DNA of 49,488 nucleotides from the NCBI GenBank assembly GCA_023258975.1, contig JAHFRD010000021.1, positions 1 to 49,488 on the forward strand, given 5' to 3'. The notes under the pieces were generated by a model, which saw nothing but the letters and a program-made list of their open reading frames with translations, was not told the origin of the DNA and searched no databases. Position numbers and translations under genes: made by a program. Positions 31,863 through 38,640 of the stretch are shown piece after piece. Position 1 is the stretch's first letter. Each line of letters starts with the position of its first letter. This DNA comes from Hydrogenophilales bacterium. Its GTDB lineage: Bacteria; Pseudomonadota; Gammaproteobacteria; Burkholderiales; Thiobacillaceae.

Positions 31863-32635
31863 CACAGGCGCACCGTGGCGGTGAGCAGGCGGCGCTCGGC
31901 AGCCAGACGCTTGATGCGGGTGCGGTCGGCCAGGTACTCGATCTGGTAGTCCGTGGAGGCGGGCACCAGGATGCGCTGTGTGGCCGGTGCGTAGAACTGC
32001 ACTTCCGCCAGTGCCAGGGGGGCCGCGTAGTCCGGGCGGGCAGTCGCCGTGATGTTGATCTCCCAGCAGGCGAAGGTGGCGGGCTGCGCCAGGCTGAACT
32101 GGCGCCGCTGGCCGTCGACCCAGGCGACACCCACTCCGCTGTCGAGCACGGTCCAGTTCACGCCATCGTTGGAACCACGCAGGGTCCAGTCCTTCGGGCT
32201 GCTGTCGCCGTAGGGTGCGGTGGCCATGATGGAGTAACCCGTCGCGGTCACGGGTGCCGTGAAGCAGCAGCGCCACCAACCGGTGGTCTTCCCCGCGCCG
32301 CCAGACCAATGGCTGCCGGCCTGCCCATCGGCGGCATACCAAGCCGCCCTCACGTCGCTGTAGGAGGACGACGCCGAGATGGCACACAGGGCGTTGCTCG
32401 GCCCCGCCATCACCGGAATCAGGCTGGCGCCCGGGTCGAAGATCTGTTCGGTGAGCGAGGCCAGGCGCCGGTAATCGGGATCGCTCGCGTGGACGATCTC
32501 CAGGGTTTCGCCGGGGCCGATGTCCAGGGTCTGCCGATTGGCGGGCAGGATGAGGGGCGCTGGACTGGCATTGCCCAGCCGCATCTGGGTGATCCAGTCG
32601 CGAACCGTGCCCAGGCCGGTGTCGAGTGTGCTCAT
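31862..32635 (-). CDS. discoidin/F5-8C-like carbohydrate-binding virion protein
   Basis: A 257-residue protein. Its second half shows a discoidin (F5/8 type C) pattern: AWYAADGQAGSHWSGGAGKT, then GYSIMATAPYGDSSPKDWTL followed by RGSNDGVNWTVLDSG and ACWEINITATARPDYAAPLA, LAEVQFY. These domains bind glycans and are used by phages for surface attachment. It is placed in the head gene cluster, not the tail, so it may decorate the capsid (inference). The stop overlaps the next gene's start (ATGA). Confidence 0.75.
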   Translation of the reverse strand: MSTLDTGLGTVRDWITQMRLGNASPAPLILPANRQTLDIGPGETLEIVHASDPDYRRLASLTEQIFDPGASLIPVMAGPSNALCAISASSSYSDVRAAWYAADGQAGSHWSGGAGKTTGWWRCCFTAPVTATGYSIMATAPYGDSSPKDWTLRGSNDGVNWTVLDSGVGVAWVDGQRRQFSLAQPATFACWEINITATARPDYAAPLALAEVQFYAPATQRILVPASTDYQIEYLADRTRIKRLAAERRLLTATVRL

Positions 32636-32713
32636 GGGGAACCTCGATCAGGAGTGTGGGAACCAACAGGGAGCCCGGCCCCGCCCGAGAGCAGGAAGCC
32701 GGGCAAGGGGTGC

Positions 32714-33205
32714 TTAGACCAGGGCAGCCTCGAAGGCGGCGACGAAGTTGAAGTTGGTGTCGCCCACGTCGGCACTGGCCACCGCGCCGATGTTGCTGCG
32801 GGCCTGGGCTTGTTCGGGGGCGGTCAGTGCCTGGGCGGCGTCGTAGCGCACCCGCTTGTTGACGGCGTCGAGCAATGCGCCGGCAGCGGTCTCACCGGTC
32901 TGAATCGCCTGCTGGATTTCCAGCAGGGTGTCGTAGGCGGCGTCCGCGCCACCCAGGATCTCGCCCTTCAGCGCGTCGAGCAGGCCGACGATCTTGGAAG
33001 ACGAGTAGGTGGTGCTGGTAGTGATCGCGCCGTCATCGATGCTGGTGGAGGCGTTGACCGCGCTCTTCAGTTCGTTGATGGCCGCCACCAGACTGGTCTT
33101 GTCGGTGGTGGACAGGGAGGCCAGCGAGCCGATCTTGGTATAGACCGCGTTGAATTCCTGGGCGGCGCGGAGGACGAAGCTTTGGATTTGGGTTTGCAGA
33201 CTCAT
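32714..33205 (-). CDS. fibre-like protein in the head module
   Basis: A 163-residue protein starting MSLQTQIQSFVLRAAQEFNA. It has a coiled-coil or trimeric-fibre pattern: IGSLASLSTTDKTSLVAAIN, then ELKSAVNASTSIDDGAITTS and TTYSSSKIVGLLDALKGEIL. Such TT/SSSK and DKTSLVAAINE motifs are common in phage fibres and head fibres. It lies right after the terminase large subunit in transcription order. A 78-base gap with a 7-base GC-rich inverted repeat separates it from the discoidin-like gene. Confidence 0.65.
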   Translation of the reverse strand: MSLQTQIQSFVLRAAQEFNAVYTKIGSLASLSTTDKTSLVAAINELKSAVNASTSIDDGAITTSTTYSSSKIVGLLDALKGEILGGADAAYDTLLEIQQAIQTGETAAGALLDAVNKRVRYDAAQALTAPEQAQARSNIGAVASADVGDTNFNFVAAFEAALV

Positions 33206-33252
33206 GGTGCGTTTCCTTTATGGAAGGTTGGGGTTCGGGCAGGCTGCCCAGA

Positions 33253-35238
33253 TCACCCGAACCAGCGGCTACGGATCACGCGGCGCGCGGGTTTCGGGGC
33301 TCCAGAAGCACTAAGGCCACCGCGATGGGTGGCCTCAGGGCGTGGATCGGTTGGTGTTGCAGTTGGAACAACGTCGGGCGGGTCGGTTGACGGCGGCGAC
33401 ATGCCCAACTGCCTTTCCAGTTCCCGCCAGTGGCGCTCCTCGAAGCGGTCGAGGCCGGCTGCAGCGGCGGCCGCGCGGGCGTAGACGTAGCAGTCCAAAC
33501 CCTCATTCCGTTCCCGGACCTTCTGCCACTCCCGCACCGGGAAGCCGTTGCGGTTACGGCGGGTGATCAATTGCTCGGCGCAGAGTTGCTGGATGAATTC
33601 GGCATCCACCTTGGGCAGATGCACGAAACCGGCTGGGTAGCTCGCGGTGACACCGTCCGCGTCCACCTCGGCGGCCTTGCGCAGCGCGTTGTAGAACTCC
33701 AACTTGGCGATTCCCACCGCCACCGAGTAGACCTTGATGCCCCGGCGCAGCTTCTTGCCGCCTTGGGTCACGTCCACCGCCGTCGGCGTGCCGATCAGGG
33801 CCGCGCCCCGGGGTACGCCCTTCACCGCCATCAGCCGGGGATCCTTCGCCACCCGCACGAAGGCATAAGCCTCCTGGGTGGCGAAGCCGGTATCCAGGGC
33901 GAAGCGGGCCAGCGGCAGTTGTGCGCCCGATTCGTGGGACCAGGTTTCAGCCAACAGCCCGGCCAACTGACGCCATACAGTGTCACGCGCGGTGTCGCCC
34001 ATCAGTACCCGGTGCTCAACCAGCCACGCCTCCTTGCCGCGCCCGAAGGCCCAGATCGAGGACTCGATGCGGTCCTTCTGCACATCGGCGCCGCCGACCA
34101 GGAGCAGGCCGCCGGTGGGGATGCTGCCGATCCGATAATCCTCACGCCGTTCCAGCAGGCGCTGCCAGTCCGGTGCCTCGCCTTCCTCGACCCAGGTCTC
34201 GCCCAGTTCCGTGTTCTTGAAGGTCTTGATGGCGCTTGCCGAGCCGGTTTCCTTGTTCACGGCGGCCTCCCAGGCGGCGGCGATGTCGCGCCAGGAGCGC
34301 CAGCCGATCGGGCTATAGAGACTGGAGAGGTGGAAACCCGCCGTCCTGCCGATGCCATCGGCCATGGCCCGCCACTCGCCCGCCGCCAGCATCGCGGTCT
34401 TGTGATGCTCGGCGATGGCAGTGTCGCAGGCCTCGCAGATATAGGCCGCCGTCTCCGGGTGGCCACCGCTCTTGTCACGATCCCATCTGAGTTGCTCGAA
34501 GCGCAGCCACTGCCGGTGCCCACAGTGAGGGCAGGACACGAAGTAGCGGCGCTGGTCGGACGCCTCGTATTCCCGCTCGATGGCCGACGCCCCGGCGATG
34601 GTCGGGGTCGAGACGATGAAGATCTTGCGCCGCGCGAAGGTGCGGGTGCGGGCTTCGGCCAGGCTGATGGCATCGCCCTCGCCATCCACATCCAGGGGAT
34701 ACCCATCCACCTCATCCAGGAACAGGTAGCGCACCGGCATCGAGCGCAGGCCGACGGCGCTGTTGGCCCCGGTCATCACCAGCACGCCGCCCCGGAACTC
34801 CTTGGCCAGGATGGTGTTGCCCGAATCGCGGCTGCGGGCAGGGGCGATCAGTTCCTTGAGGGTCGGCGACTCCTCGATTAGCGGGTCGATGCGCTGTTTG
34901 GAGTTGCGCTTGGCCATCTCCACCGTGGGCGAGACCGCCATCATCGGGCCGGGGGCGTGGTGGATGACGTAGCCGATCCAGTTGTTGCCGCATTCCGTTT
35001 TACCCAACTGCCCGCCGGCCATGAACACCACCCGCTCGACCGGCGACGTCGGCGACAGGCAGTCCATGATGGCCTTGAGATACGGCGTGCGGCTGGTGCG
35101 CCAGCGCCCCGGCTCCGACGAGGACTTGCTGGACAGCACCCGGTGGCGGTCGGCCCACTCCGAGAGCGTCAGCATTGGATCCGGGGTCAGCCCCTCGCGC
35201 CAGGCGCGTTCGATCTCCAGGGCACCTTCGTAGTCCAT
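33253..35238 (-). CDS. terminase large subunit (lambda gpA-like)
   Basis: A 661-residue protein. It has Walker A-like AGGQLGKTE (74-82), Walker B YLFLDEVDGYP (171-181), a zinc ribbon formed by CPHCGHRQ (236-243) and CEAC (268-271), and in the nuclease half GGADVQKDRIESSIWAFGRG. This is the gpA family that cuts and packages concatemeric DNA. The ATG at 35238 shares a base with the small-subunit stop (TGATG); a TTG one codon earlier is unlikely. It ends within a Gly/Ala/Pro-rich tail. Confidence 0.95.
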   Translation of the reverse strand: MDYEGALEIERAWREGLTPDPMLTLSEWADRHRVLSSKSSSEPGRWRTSRTPYLKAIMDCLSPTSPVERVVFMAGGQLGKTECGNNWIGYVIHHAPGPMMAVSPTVEMAKRNSKQRIDPLIEESPTLKELIAPARSRDSGNTILAKEFRGGVLVMTGANSAVGLRSMPVRYLFLDEVDGYPLDVDGEGDAISLAEARTRTFARRKIFIVSTPTIAGASAIEREYEASDQRRYFVSCPHCGHRQWLRFEQLRWDRDKSGGHPETAAYICEACDTAIAEHHKTAMLAAGEWRAMADGIGRTAGFHLSSLYSPIGWRSWRDIAAAWEAAVNKETGSASAIKTFKNTELGETWVEEGEAPDWQRLLERREDYRIGSIPTGGLLLVGGADVQKDRIESSIWAFGRGKEAWLVEHRVLMGDTARDTVWRQLAGLLAETWSHESGAQLPLARFALDTGFATQEAYAFVRVAKDPRLMAVKGVPRGAALIGTPTAVDVTQGGKKLRRGIKVYSVAVGIAKLEFYNALRKAAEVDADGVTASYPAGFVHLPKVDAEFIQQLCAEQLITRRNRNGFPVREWQKVRERNEGLDCYVYARAAAAAAGLDRFEERHWRELERQLGMSPPSTDPPDVVPTATPTDPRPEATHRGGLSASGAPKPARRVIRSRWFG

Positions 35239-35762
35239 CAATCCACCTTCGGACGCAGTTCGCCCAGTTCCATCAGGTGCGTGCGCACCGCCTGGTCGAG
35301 GGCGATGTGCAGGGTGTGGGCGTCCGTCCCGAGGGTTGCCGCCATCTGTGCCGAGATCCGCGCCGGCCAGTTGAGCCAGGCGTCGCGCTCGTTGCGCGCC
35401 AACTGGAAGACATGGGCGATGGCTTGGGAACGGTCCACCAGGTCGCCCTTCAACCGGGCCAGACGCACCTTGTTGGTCTGCGCCTTGACTACCTCGTTGA
35501 CCGTGCGCGCCTGCAAGAGCGAGGTGCCGCCGGTGCTCAGCGCAGGGGCGGCGGGCTCACTTGCAGGTTCCCGGACGACGGCCGGCTCAGCCCGGCGCGG
35601 GGCAACCTGGGGCTCAGTGTTCCGGTTCCACTCCCGGTCGGCCCGGGCCGCGTCCACGGTGCCATCTGCTTCCGGCGTGATGCGGCCGGCCTTGATGGCC
35701 TTGCGCACGGCGGCGTCGGATACCCCCCGATGGCGGGCGTAGGCACGAATCGAAATCCCCAT
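35238..35762 (-). CDS. terminase small subunit (Nu1-like)
   Basis: A 174-residue protein with an N-terminal DNA-recognition helix-turn-helix (MGISIRAYARHRGVSDAAVR, then KAIKAGRI), a Pro/Ala-rich linker and a C-terminal helical part (NEVVKAQTNKVRLARLKGDL, then DRSQAIAHVFQLARNERDAW) for contact with the large subunit. It binds the packaging site. A GTG start at 35822 would add 20 residues but lies inside repeat element 1; neither start has a clear Shine-Dalgarno, and 35762 is where the conserved domain begins. Confidence 0.88.
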   Translation of the reverse strand: MGISIRAYARHRGVSDAAVRKAIKAGRITPEADGTVDAARADREWNRNTEPQVAPRRAEPAVVREPASEPAAPALSTGGTSLLQARTVNEVVKAQTNKVRLARLKGDLVDRSQAIAHVFQLARNERDAWLNWPARISAQMAATLGTDAHTLHIALDQAVRTHLMELGELRPKVD

Positions 35763-35802
35763 TGAGTCCAGCGCAGAAAGTGGTGGTTTTGCTTGAGATC
35801 GA

Positions 35803-35833
35803 GCTTGGCTTGTCTCCGGCACAGCGCGTTCAT
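35803..35833 (+). promoter_or_regulatory. 31-base repeated element, copy 1
   Basis: Begins GCTTGGCT (TTGGCT at 35805-35810) and ends with AGCGCGTTCAT (GTTCAT at 35828-35833), with exactly 17 bases between TTGGCT and GTTCAT. It lies in the divergent gap between the terminase small subunit and the first plus-strand gene, whose ATG is 34 bases further on. The geometry suits a -35/-10 promoter pair, though both hexamers are far from consensus. Confidence 0.7.
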
Positions 35834-35867
35834 GACATCACCATCAACGACGTCCACGGAGACGACC

Positions 35868-36131
35868 ATGACCACGCAAACCCCCGAAAAACGCCAGGAA
35901 ATCGCCGACGAACTGCGCGAACTTCAGGCCCAGATGCTGGAGTGCCTGGACCAGGCCAAGCGGCTGATCGAGCAGAGCGGCCAGCACACCACCCTGCAGC
36001 GGGCCGAGGCCTACTGGCTGGCCCACGCGCGCATCGCCCTGACCAACAACCACGGCTACCTGGGCGGCTCCATGTGCTCGATGGAGGACACCATCGACGA
36101 GTTCGCCGGGAGCGAGGACGACGAGGACTGA
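35868..36131 (+). CDS. small hypothetical protein of the plus-strand island
   Basis: An 87-residue, acidic protein starting MTTQTPEKRQEIADELREL. It is mainly helical (QAQMLECLDQAKRLIEQSGQ) with an acidic end (EFAGSEDDED). A GGAG lies eight bases before the ATG. It is the first gene of the plus-strand island between terminase and the methyltransferase genes. It is not recognised; a small helical acidic protein could be a DNA mimic, but that is only a guess. Confidence 0.65.
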   Translation: MTTQTPEKRQEIADELRELQAQMLECLDQAKRLIEQSGQHTTLQRAEAYWLAHARIALTNNHGYLGGSMCSMEDTIDEFAGSEDDED

Positions 36132-36157
36132 CCGGCAGGGGAAGCCAAGCAGAAAGC

Positions 36158-36188
36158 GCTTGGCTTCACTCCGCCACAGCGCGTTCAT
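36158..36188 (+). promoter_or_regulatory. 31-base repeated element, copy 2
   Basis: TTGGCT at 36160-36165 and GTTCAT at 36183-36188, again 17 bases apart, in the gap between the 87-residue and DUF3489-like genes. The following ATG is 34 bases downstream. GCGCT before the element and AGCGC inside it could also pair, but the other copies do not keep this. Confidence 0.7.
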
Positions 36189-36222
36189 GAACACGCCATC
36201 AACCACCCCGAAGGAGCAGCAC

Positions 36223-36750
36223 ATGACCACCACCAACCAACTCACCAACACCCAGACCACCATCCTGACCCAGGCCACCTACCGGCCCGACGGCAACATT
36301 GAACCCCTGCCGCCTGCTCTCAGGGGTGGGGTGCGGACCAAGGTGATCGACGGGCTACTCGCCCGCGACCTGATCACCAAGTTCCACTACCCCGACCACG
36401 TCGAGTACTACCTGACCGACGCCGGCTACGCCGCCGTGGGTCGCACTCGCCCGGCGCCGGAACCGGAGCCGGCCCATGAGGCCGATGCCGATTTCGAGGC
36501 GGAGATGGCCGCCGCCGAATCGACTTGGCAGGATGCGCCCCGCCGCACCCGCGACAACAGCAAGCAGGCCCAGGTAGTCGCGATGCTGAAGCGGCCCGAG
36601 GGGGCGACGGTGGCCCAGATCATGGGCGCCACCAGCTGGCAGGCGCACACGGTGCGGGGCACCTTCGCCGGGGCGTTCAAGAAGAAGCTCGGTCTCACCA
36701 TCACATCGGAGAAACCCGAGGGTGGCGAGCGCGTCTACCACGCGGCCTGA
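36223..36750 (+). CDS. DUF3489 domain protein
   Basis: A 175-residue protein. The C-terminal part (KQAQVVAMLKRPEGATVAQI, then MGATSWQAHTVRGTFAGAFK and KKLGLTITSEKPEGGERVY) is a close match to DUF3489, a winged-helix-like domain found in phages and mobile elements. The N-terminal 100 residues are unassigned and contain a Pro/Glu-rich linker (PAPEPEPAHEADADFEAEM). AAGGAG precedes the ATG. It may be a DNA-binding regulator. The following gene starts 15 bases later without a repeat element. Confidence 0.8.
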   Translation: MTTTNQLTNTQTTILTQATYRPDGNIEPLPPALRGGVRTKVIDGLLARDLITKFHYPDHVEYYLTDAGYAAVGRTRPAPEPEPAHEADADFEAEMAAAESTWQDAPRRTRDNSKQAQVVAMLKRPEGATVAQIMGATSWQAHTVRGTFAGAFKKKLGLTITSEKPEGGERVYHAA

Positions 36751-36765
36751 GCGGGAGCGCCGACC

Positions 36766-37002
36766 ATGATGAACCTGATCTCCATCATCGAAAGCCTCAA
36801 GGCCAGGCCGCGCCGCCTGACCAACGAGGAGAACCTGTATCTCGACCACCTCGCCGACGAGATGCGCCGGGCGGAAAGTGATGCCGCCCAGTGGCGCATT
36901 CTGCAACGCGAGGGGCTGGACCAGATCGACATCGAGCACTACGGTTTCGATACCGATCTCTTGGAACATGTCCTGTCGCTACGCCGCGAGTCGATGAACT
37001 GA
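36766..37002 (+). CDS. small hypothetical protein of the plus-strand island
   Basis: A 78-residue protein starting MMNLISIIESLKARPRRLTN, helical and charged (ENLYLDHLADEMRRAESDAA). It is separated from the DUF3489-like gene by 15 bases and shares its transcript. No family is recognised. Repeat copy 3 begins three bases after its stop. Confidence 0.6.
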   Translation: MMNLISIIESLKARPRRLTNEENLYLDHLADEMRRAESDAAQWRILQREGLDQIDIEHYGFDTDLLEHVLSLRRESMN

Positions 37003-37005
37003 ATC

Positions 37006-37036
37006 GCTTGGCTTCTCAATCACACAGCGCGTTCAT
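37006..37036 (+). promoter_or_regulatory. 31-base repeated element, copy 3
   Basis: TTGGCT at 37008-37013 and GTTCAT at 37031-37036, 17 bases apart. A perfect 9-base hairpin (GGGGGTGTC at 37037-37045, GACACCCCC at 37050-37058, 4-base loop) follows immediately, so a transcript starting here would carry it just before the Shine-Dalgarno. Confidence 0.7.
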
Positions 37037-37078
37037 GGGGGTGTCGATGGACACCCCCAACTCACCAGGAGAACCCGC

Positions 37079-37387
37079 ATGCAAACCGAAACCCTCCGCG
37101 TCCGATTCACCCGCAAGCCCTGCGATCTCAACGAAGTGCTGCACAACGCCGATCCGGACAAAACGGCCAACACCGTCGTGGTCGAGAAGCATATCGAACT
37201 GAACGATGCCGAGTACGACGAGTTCGCCGAGAACCTGCTGGCCGACCGGGCTTGGCTCAAAAGGCTCGGCGGCTGGTTGAACAGGGACGTGCGCAGCGCC
37301 GTCATGGTCACAGCACCCGAGCGCACGACGCTCTACGTCGACCCCTCGGGCAGCGCCTACGGACGCTACGTCGGCGTGGCGGTTTGA
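37079..37387 (+). CDS. small hypothetical protein of the plus-strand island
   Basis: A 102-residue protein starting MQTETLRVRFTRKPCDLNEV, with a helical acidic middle (ELNDAEYDEFAENLLADRAW) and a beta-strand end (ERTTLYVDPSGSAYGRYVGV). CCAGGAG precedes the ATG. The pattern looks like a folded single domain and is found in phage genomes, but I cannot name a family with confidence. Confidence 0.65.
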   Translation: MQTETLRVRFTRKPCDLNEVLHNADPDKTANTVVVEKHIELNDAEYDEFAENLLADRAWLKRLGGWLNRDVRSAVMVTAPERTTLYVDPSGSAYGRYVGVAV

Positions 37388-37432
37388 TGCAGCGGGCCGG
37401 GATTTCCCGGCCTGAATACAGCGGCGGATTCA

Positions 37433-37463
37433 GCTTGGCTTCAATCCATCACAGCGCGTTCAT
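37433..37463 (+). promoter_or_regulatory. 31-base repeated element, copy 4
   Basis: TTGGCT at 37435-37440 and GTTCAT at 37458-37463, 17 bases apart; the next ATG is 33 bases downstream. It occupies the gap between the 102-residue gene and a 46-residue gene. Confidence 0.7.
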
Positions 37464-37496
37464 GGGGACGTCACCAACCAACCCCTGGAGCACCCC

Positions 37497-37637
37497 ATGG
37501 ACCCCTTGAGCTTCCACCTCTACAAAGCCATCCGCGCCGACGGCACGGTCTACTTCTTCCACCACCGCAGCCTGGAGGAGGCGAAGGTCTTCGCCAGCGA
37601 CGCGGTCGAGGTCATCGACTGCAACGGAGGCGCGTAA
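37497..37637 (+). CDS. 46-residue hypothetical protein
   Basis: A 46-residue protein: MDPLSFHLYKAIRADGTVYF, then FHHRSLEEAKVFASDAVEVI and DCNGGA. A CTGGAG lies about seven bases before the ATG, and the stop shares one base with the next start (TAATG), both typical of a real translated gene. It is too short for a family call. Confidence 0.6.
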   Translation: MDPLSFHLYKAIRADGTVYFFHHRSLEEAKVFASDAVEVIDCNGGA

Positions 37638-37894
37638 TGAAAGCCATCGATACCCTGGGTCAACGCCTCGGCACCGCCGCCCTGACCGCCCTGGTGCGGC
37701 TGTGCCCCGAAATCCGGACTGCCACCCCGGCGCGCCAGGAGGCCGCGTGTGCGGCGATGCGCGCCAAGTCCGGAGTGGCCATCGACGAACTCCTCGACGA
37801 CGCGAAGGCCGCGCCCTGGCTGGCCGAGGTGGCGTTTGCCAGCGCGGTGCTGACCCTCGCCAACGAGGGTATCCGGGTGCTGCGCGGCGGCTGA
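37637..37894 (+). CDS. small hypothetical protein of the plus-strand island
   Basis: An 85-residue protein, helical and Ala-rich (MKAIDTLGQRLGTAALTALV, then ACAAMRAKSGVAIDELLDDA). It is coupled to the 46-residue gene by a one-base stop/start overlap, with GGAGG seven bases upstream of the ATG. It is not recognised. Confidence 0.65.
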   Translation: MKAIDTLGQRLGTAALTALVRLCPEIRTATPARQEAACAAMRAKSGVAIDELLDDAKAAPWLAEVAFASAVLTLANEGIRVLRGG

Positions 37895-37921
37895 TTCGAA
37901 GCGCGGAAAGCGGGTGAATGC

Positions 37922-37952
37922 GCTTGGCTTCTCAATCCCATAGCGCGTTCAT
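37922..37952 (+). promoter_or_regulatory. 31-base repeated element, copy 5
   Basis: TTGGCT at 37924-37929 and GTTCAT at 37947-37952, 17 bases apart, 34 bases before the next ATG. Confidence 0.7.
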
Positions 37953-37986
37953 CCAGTCATCGCCATGACCCCACCAGGAGCACCCG

Positions 37987-38361
37987 ATGAGCATCACCCT
38001 CCAGATCGACCGTCAGCCCGACCAGAACCTCAACTACAGCAATCGCAACGCCGCCATCGTGCTGGGCCTGCTCGGCATCGATACCGAAGCGGGTTATGGG
38101 CAGATCGCCCGAGCGGAAATCCCCGCCGCCCGCCGCGCCATCCTCATGGCGCTCAATGGCGCATCGCCGCTGCCCACCGTCGAGGAGGAAGTGGCGTATG
38201 CCACCACTGTGATCGATCAGGGTGGCCTGCCGACCATCACCCGCTCGCTGCGCTACCTGGATCCCGGCCTCGACCAGGAGGGCGTCGAGCGCCGCCTGCG
38301 CGAGGTGGGCGTCCTGCTGGCACGGGCCAGCGAACTGCAATCCGATGTTTCCTGGTACTGA
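37987..38361 (+). CDS. small hypothetical protein of the plus-strand island
   Basis: A 124-residue protein starting MSITLQIDRQPDQNLNYSNR, then NAAIVLGLLGIDTEAGYGQI and a helical second half (RSLRYLDPGLDQEGVERRLR). CAGGAG precedes the ATG by seven bases. It looks like a folded phage protein of unknown family. It carries its own upstream element (copy 5). Confidence 0.65.
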   Translation: MSITLQIDRQPDQNLNYSNRNAAIVLGLLGIDTEAGYGQIARAEIPAARRAILMALNGASPLPTVEEEVAYATTVIDQGGLPTITRSLRYLDPGLDQEGVERRLREVGVLLARASELQSDVSWY

Positions 38362-38377
38362 AATTCAAGCGAAAGAA

Positions 38378-38408
38378 GCTTGGCTTCTCAATCACGCAGC
38401 GCGTTCAT
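38378..38408 (+). promoter_or_regulatory. 31-base repeated element, copy 6
   Basis: TTGGCT at 38380-38385 and GTTCAT at 38403-38408, 17 bases apart. A 6-base inverted repeat (CGGGTG and CACCCG) follows in the leader of the next gene, whose ATG is 37 bases downstream. Confidence 0.7.
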
Positions 38409-38445
38409 ACGGGTGTCGAAACGATCCACCCGAAGGAGAAACGAG

Positions 38446-38640
38446 ATGACCACCGACCGCCGCACGCAGATCGCCCTCGCCAACACCCGACGCTACAGCA
38501 ACCTGGCTATGGCCAACGATGTCGCCATGCGCCAGACCTACTGGACGCCGGTCCTCCTGGGCGATGACGGGCGGTTCTGGGTTCCCGCCACCAACCGCGA
38601 GGCCGGGCTCCTGATCAAGGCGGGCTACGAGGCCGCCTGA
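38446..38640 (+). CDS. small hypothetical protein, last of the plus-strand island
   Basis: A 64-residue protein starting MTTDRRTQIALANTRRYSNL and ending GRFWVPATNREAGLLIKAGY. GAAGGAGA precedes the ATG. Its 3' end overlaps the convergent methyltransferase gene by 16 bases. It is not recognised. Confidence 0.6.
   Translation: MTTDRRTQIALANTRRYSNLAMANDVAMRQTYWTPVLLGDDGRFWVPATNREAGLLIKAGYEAA

Noticed and set aside
35805-38409. The six repeated elements all translate to a peptide like LASQSHSAFM in one frame, hinting at leader peptides or protein N termini
   Set aside because: The frame is open into the downstream gene in only three of six copies, no good start precedes it, and the fixed 17-base spacing is equally explained by a promoter.
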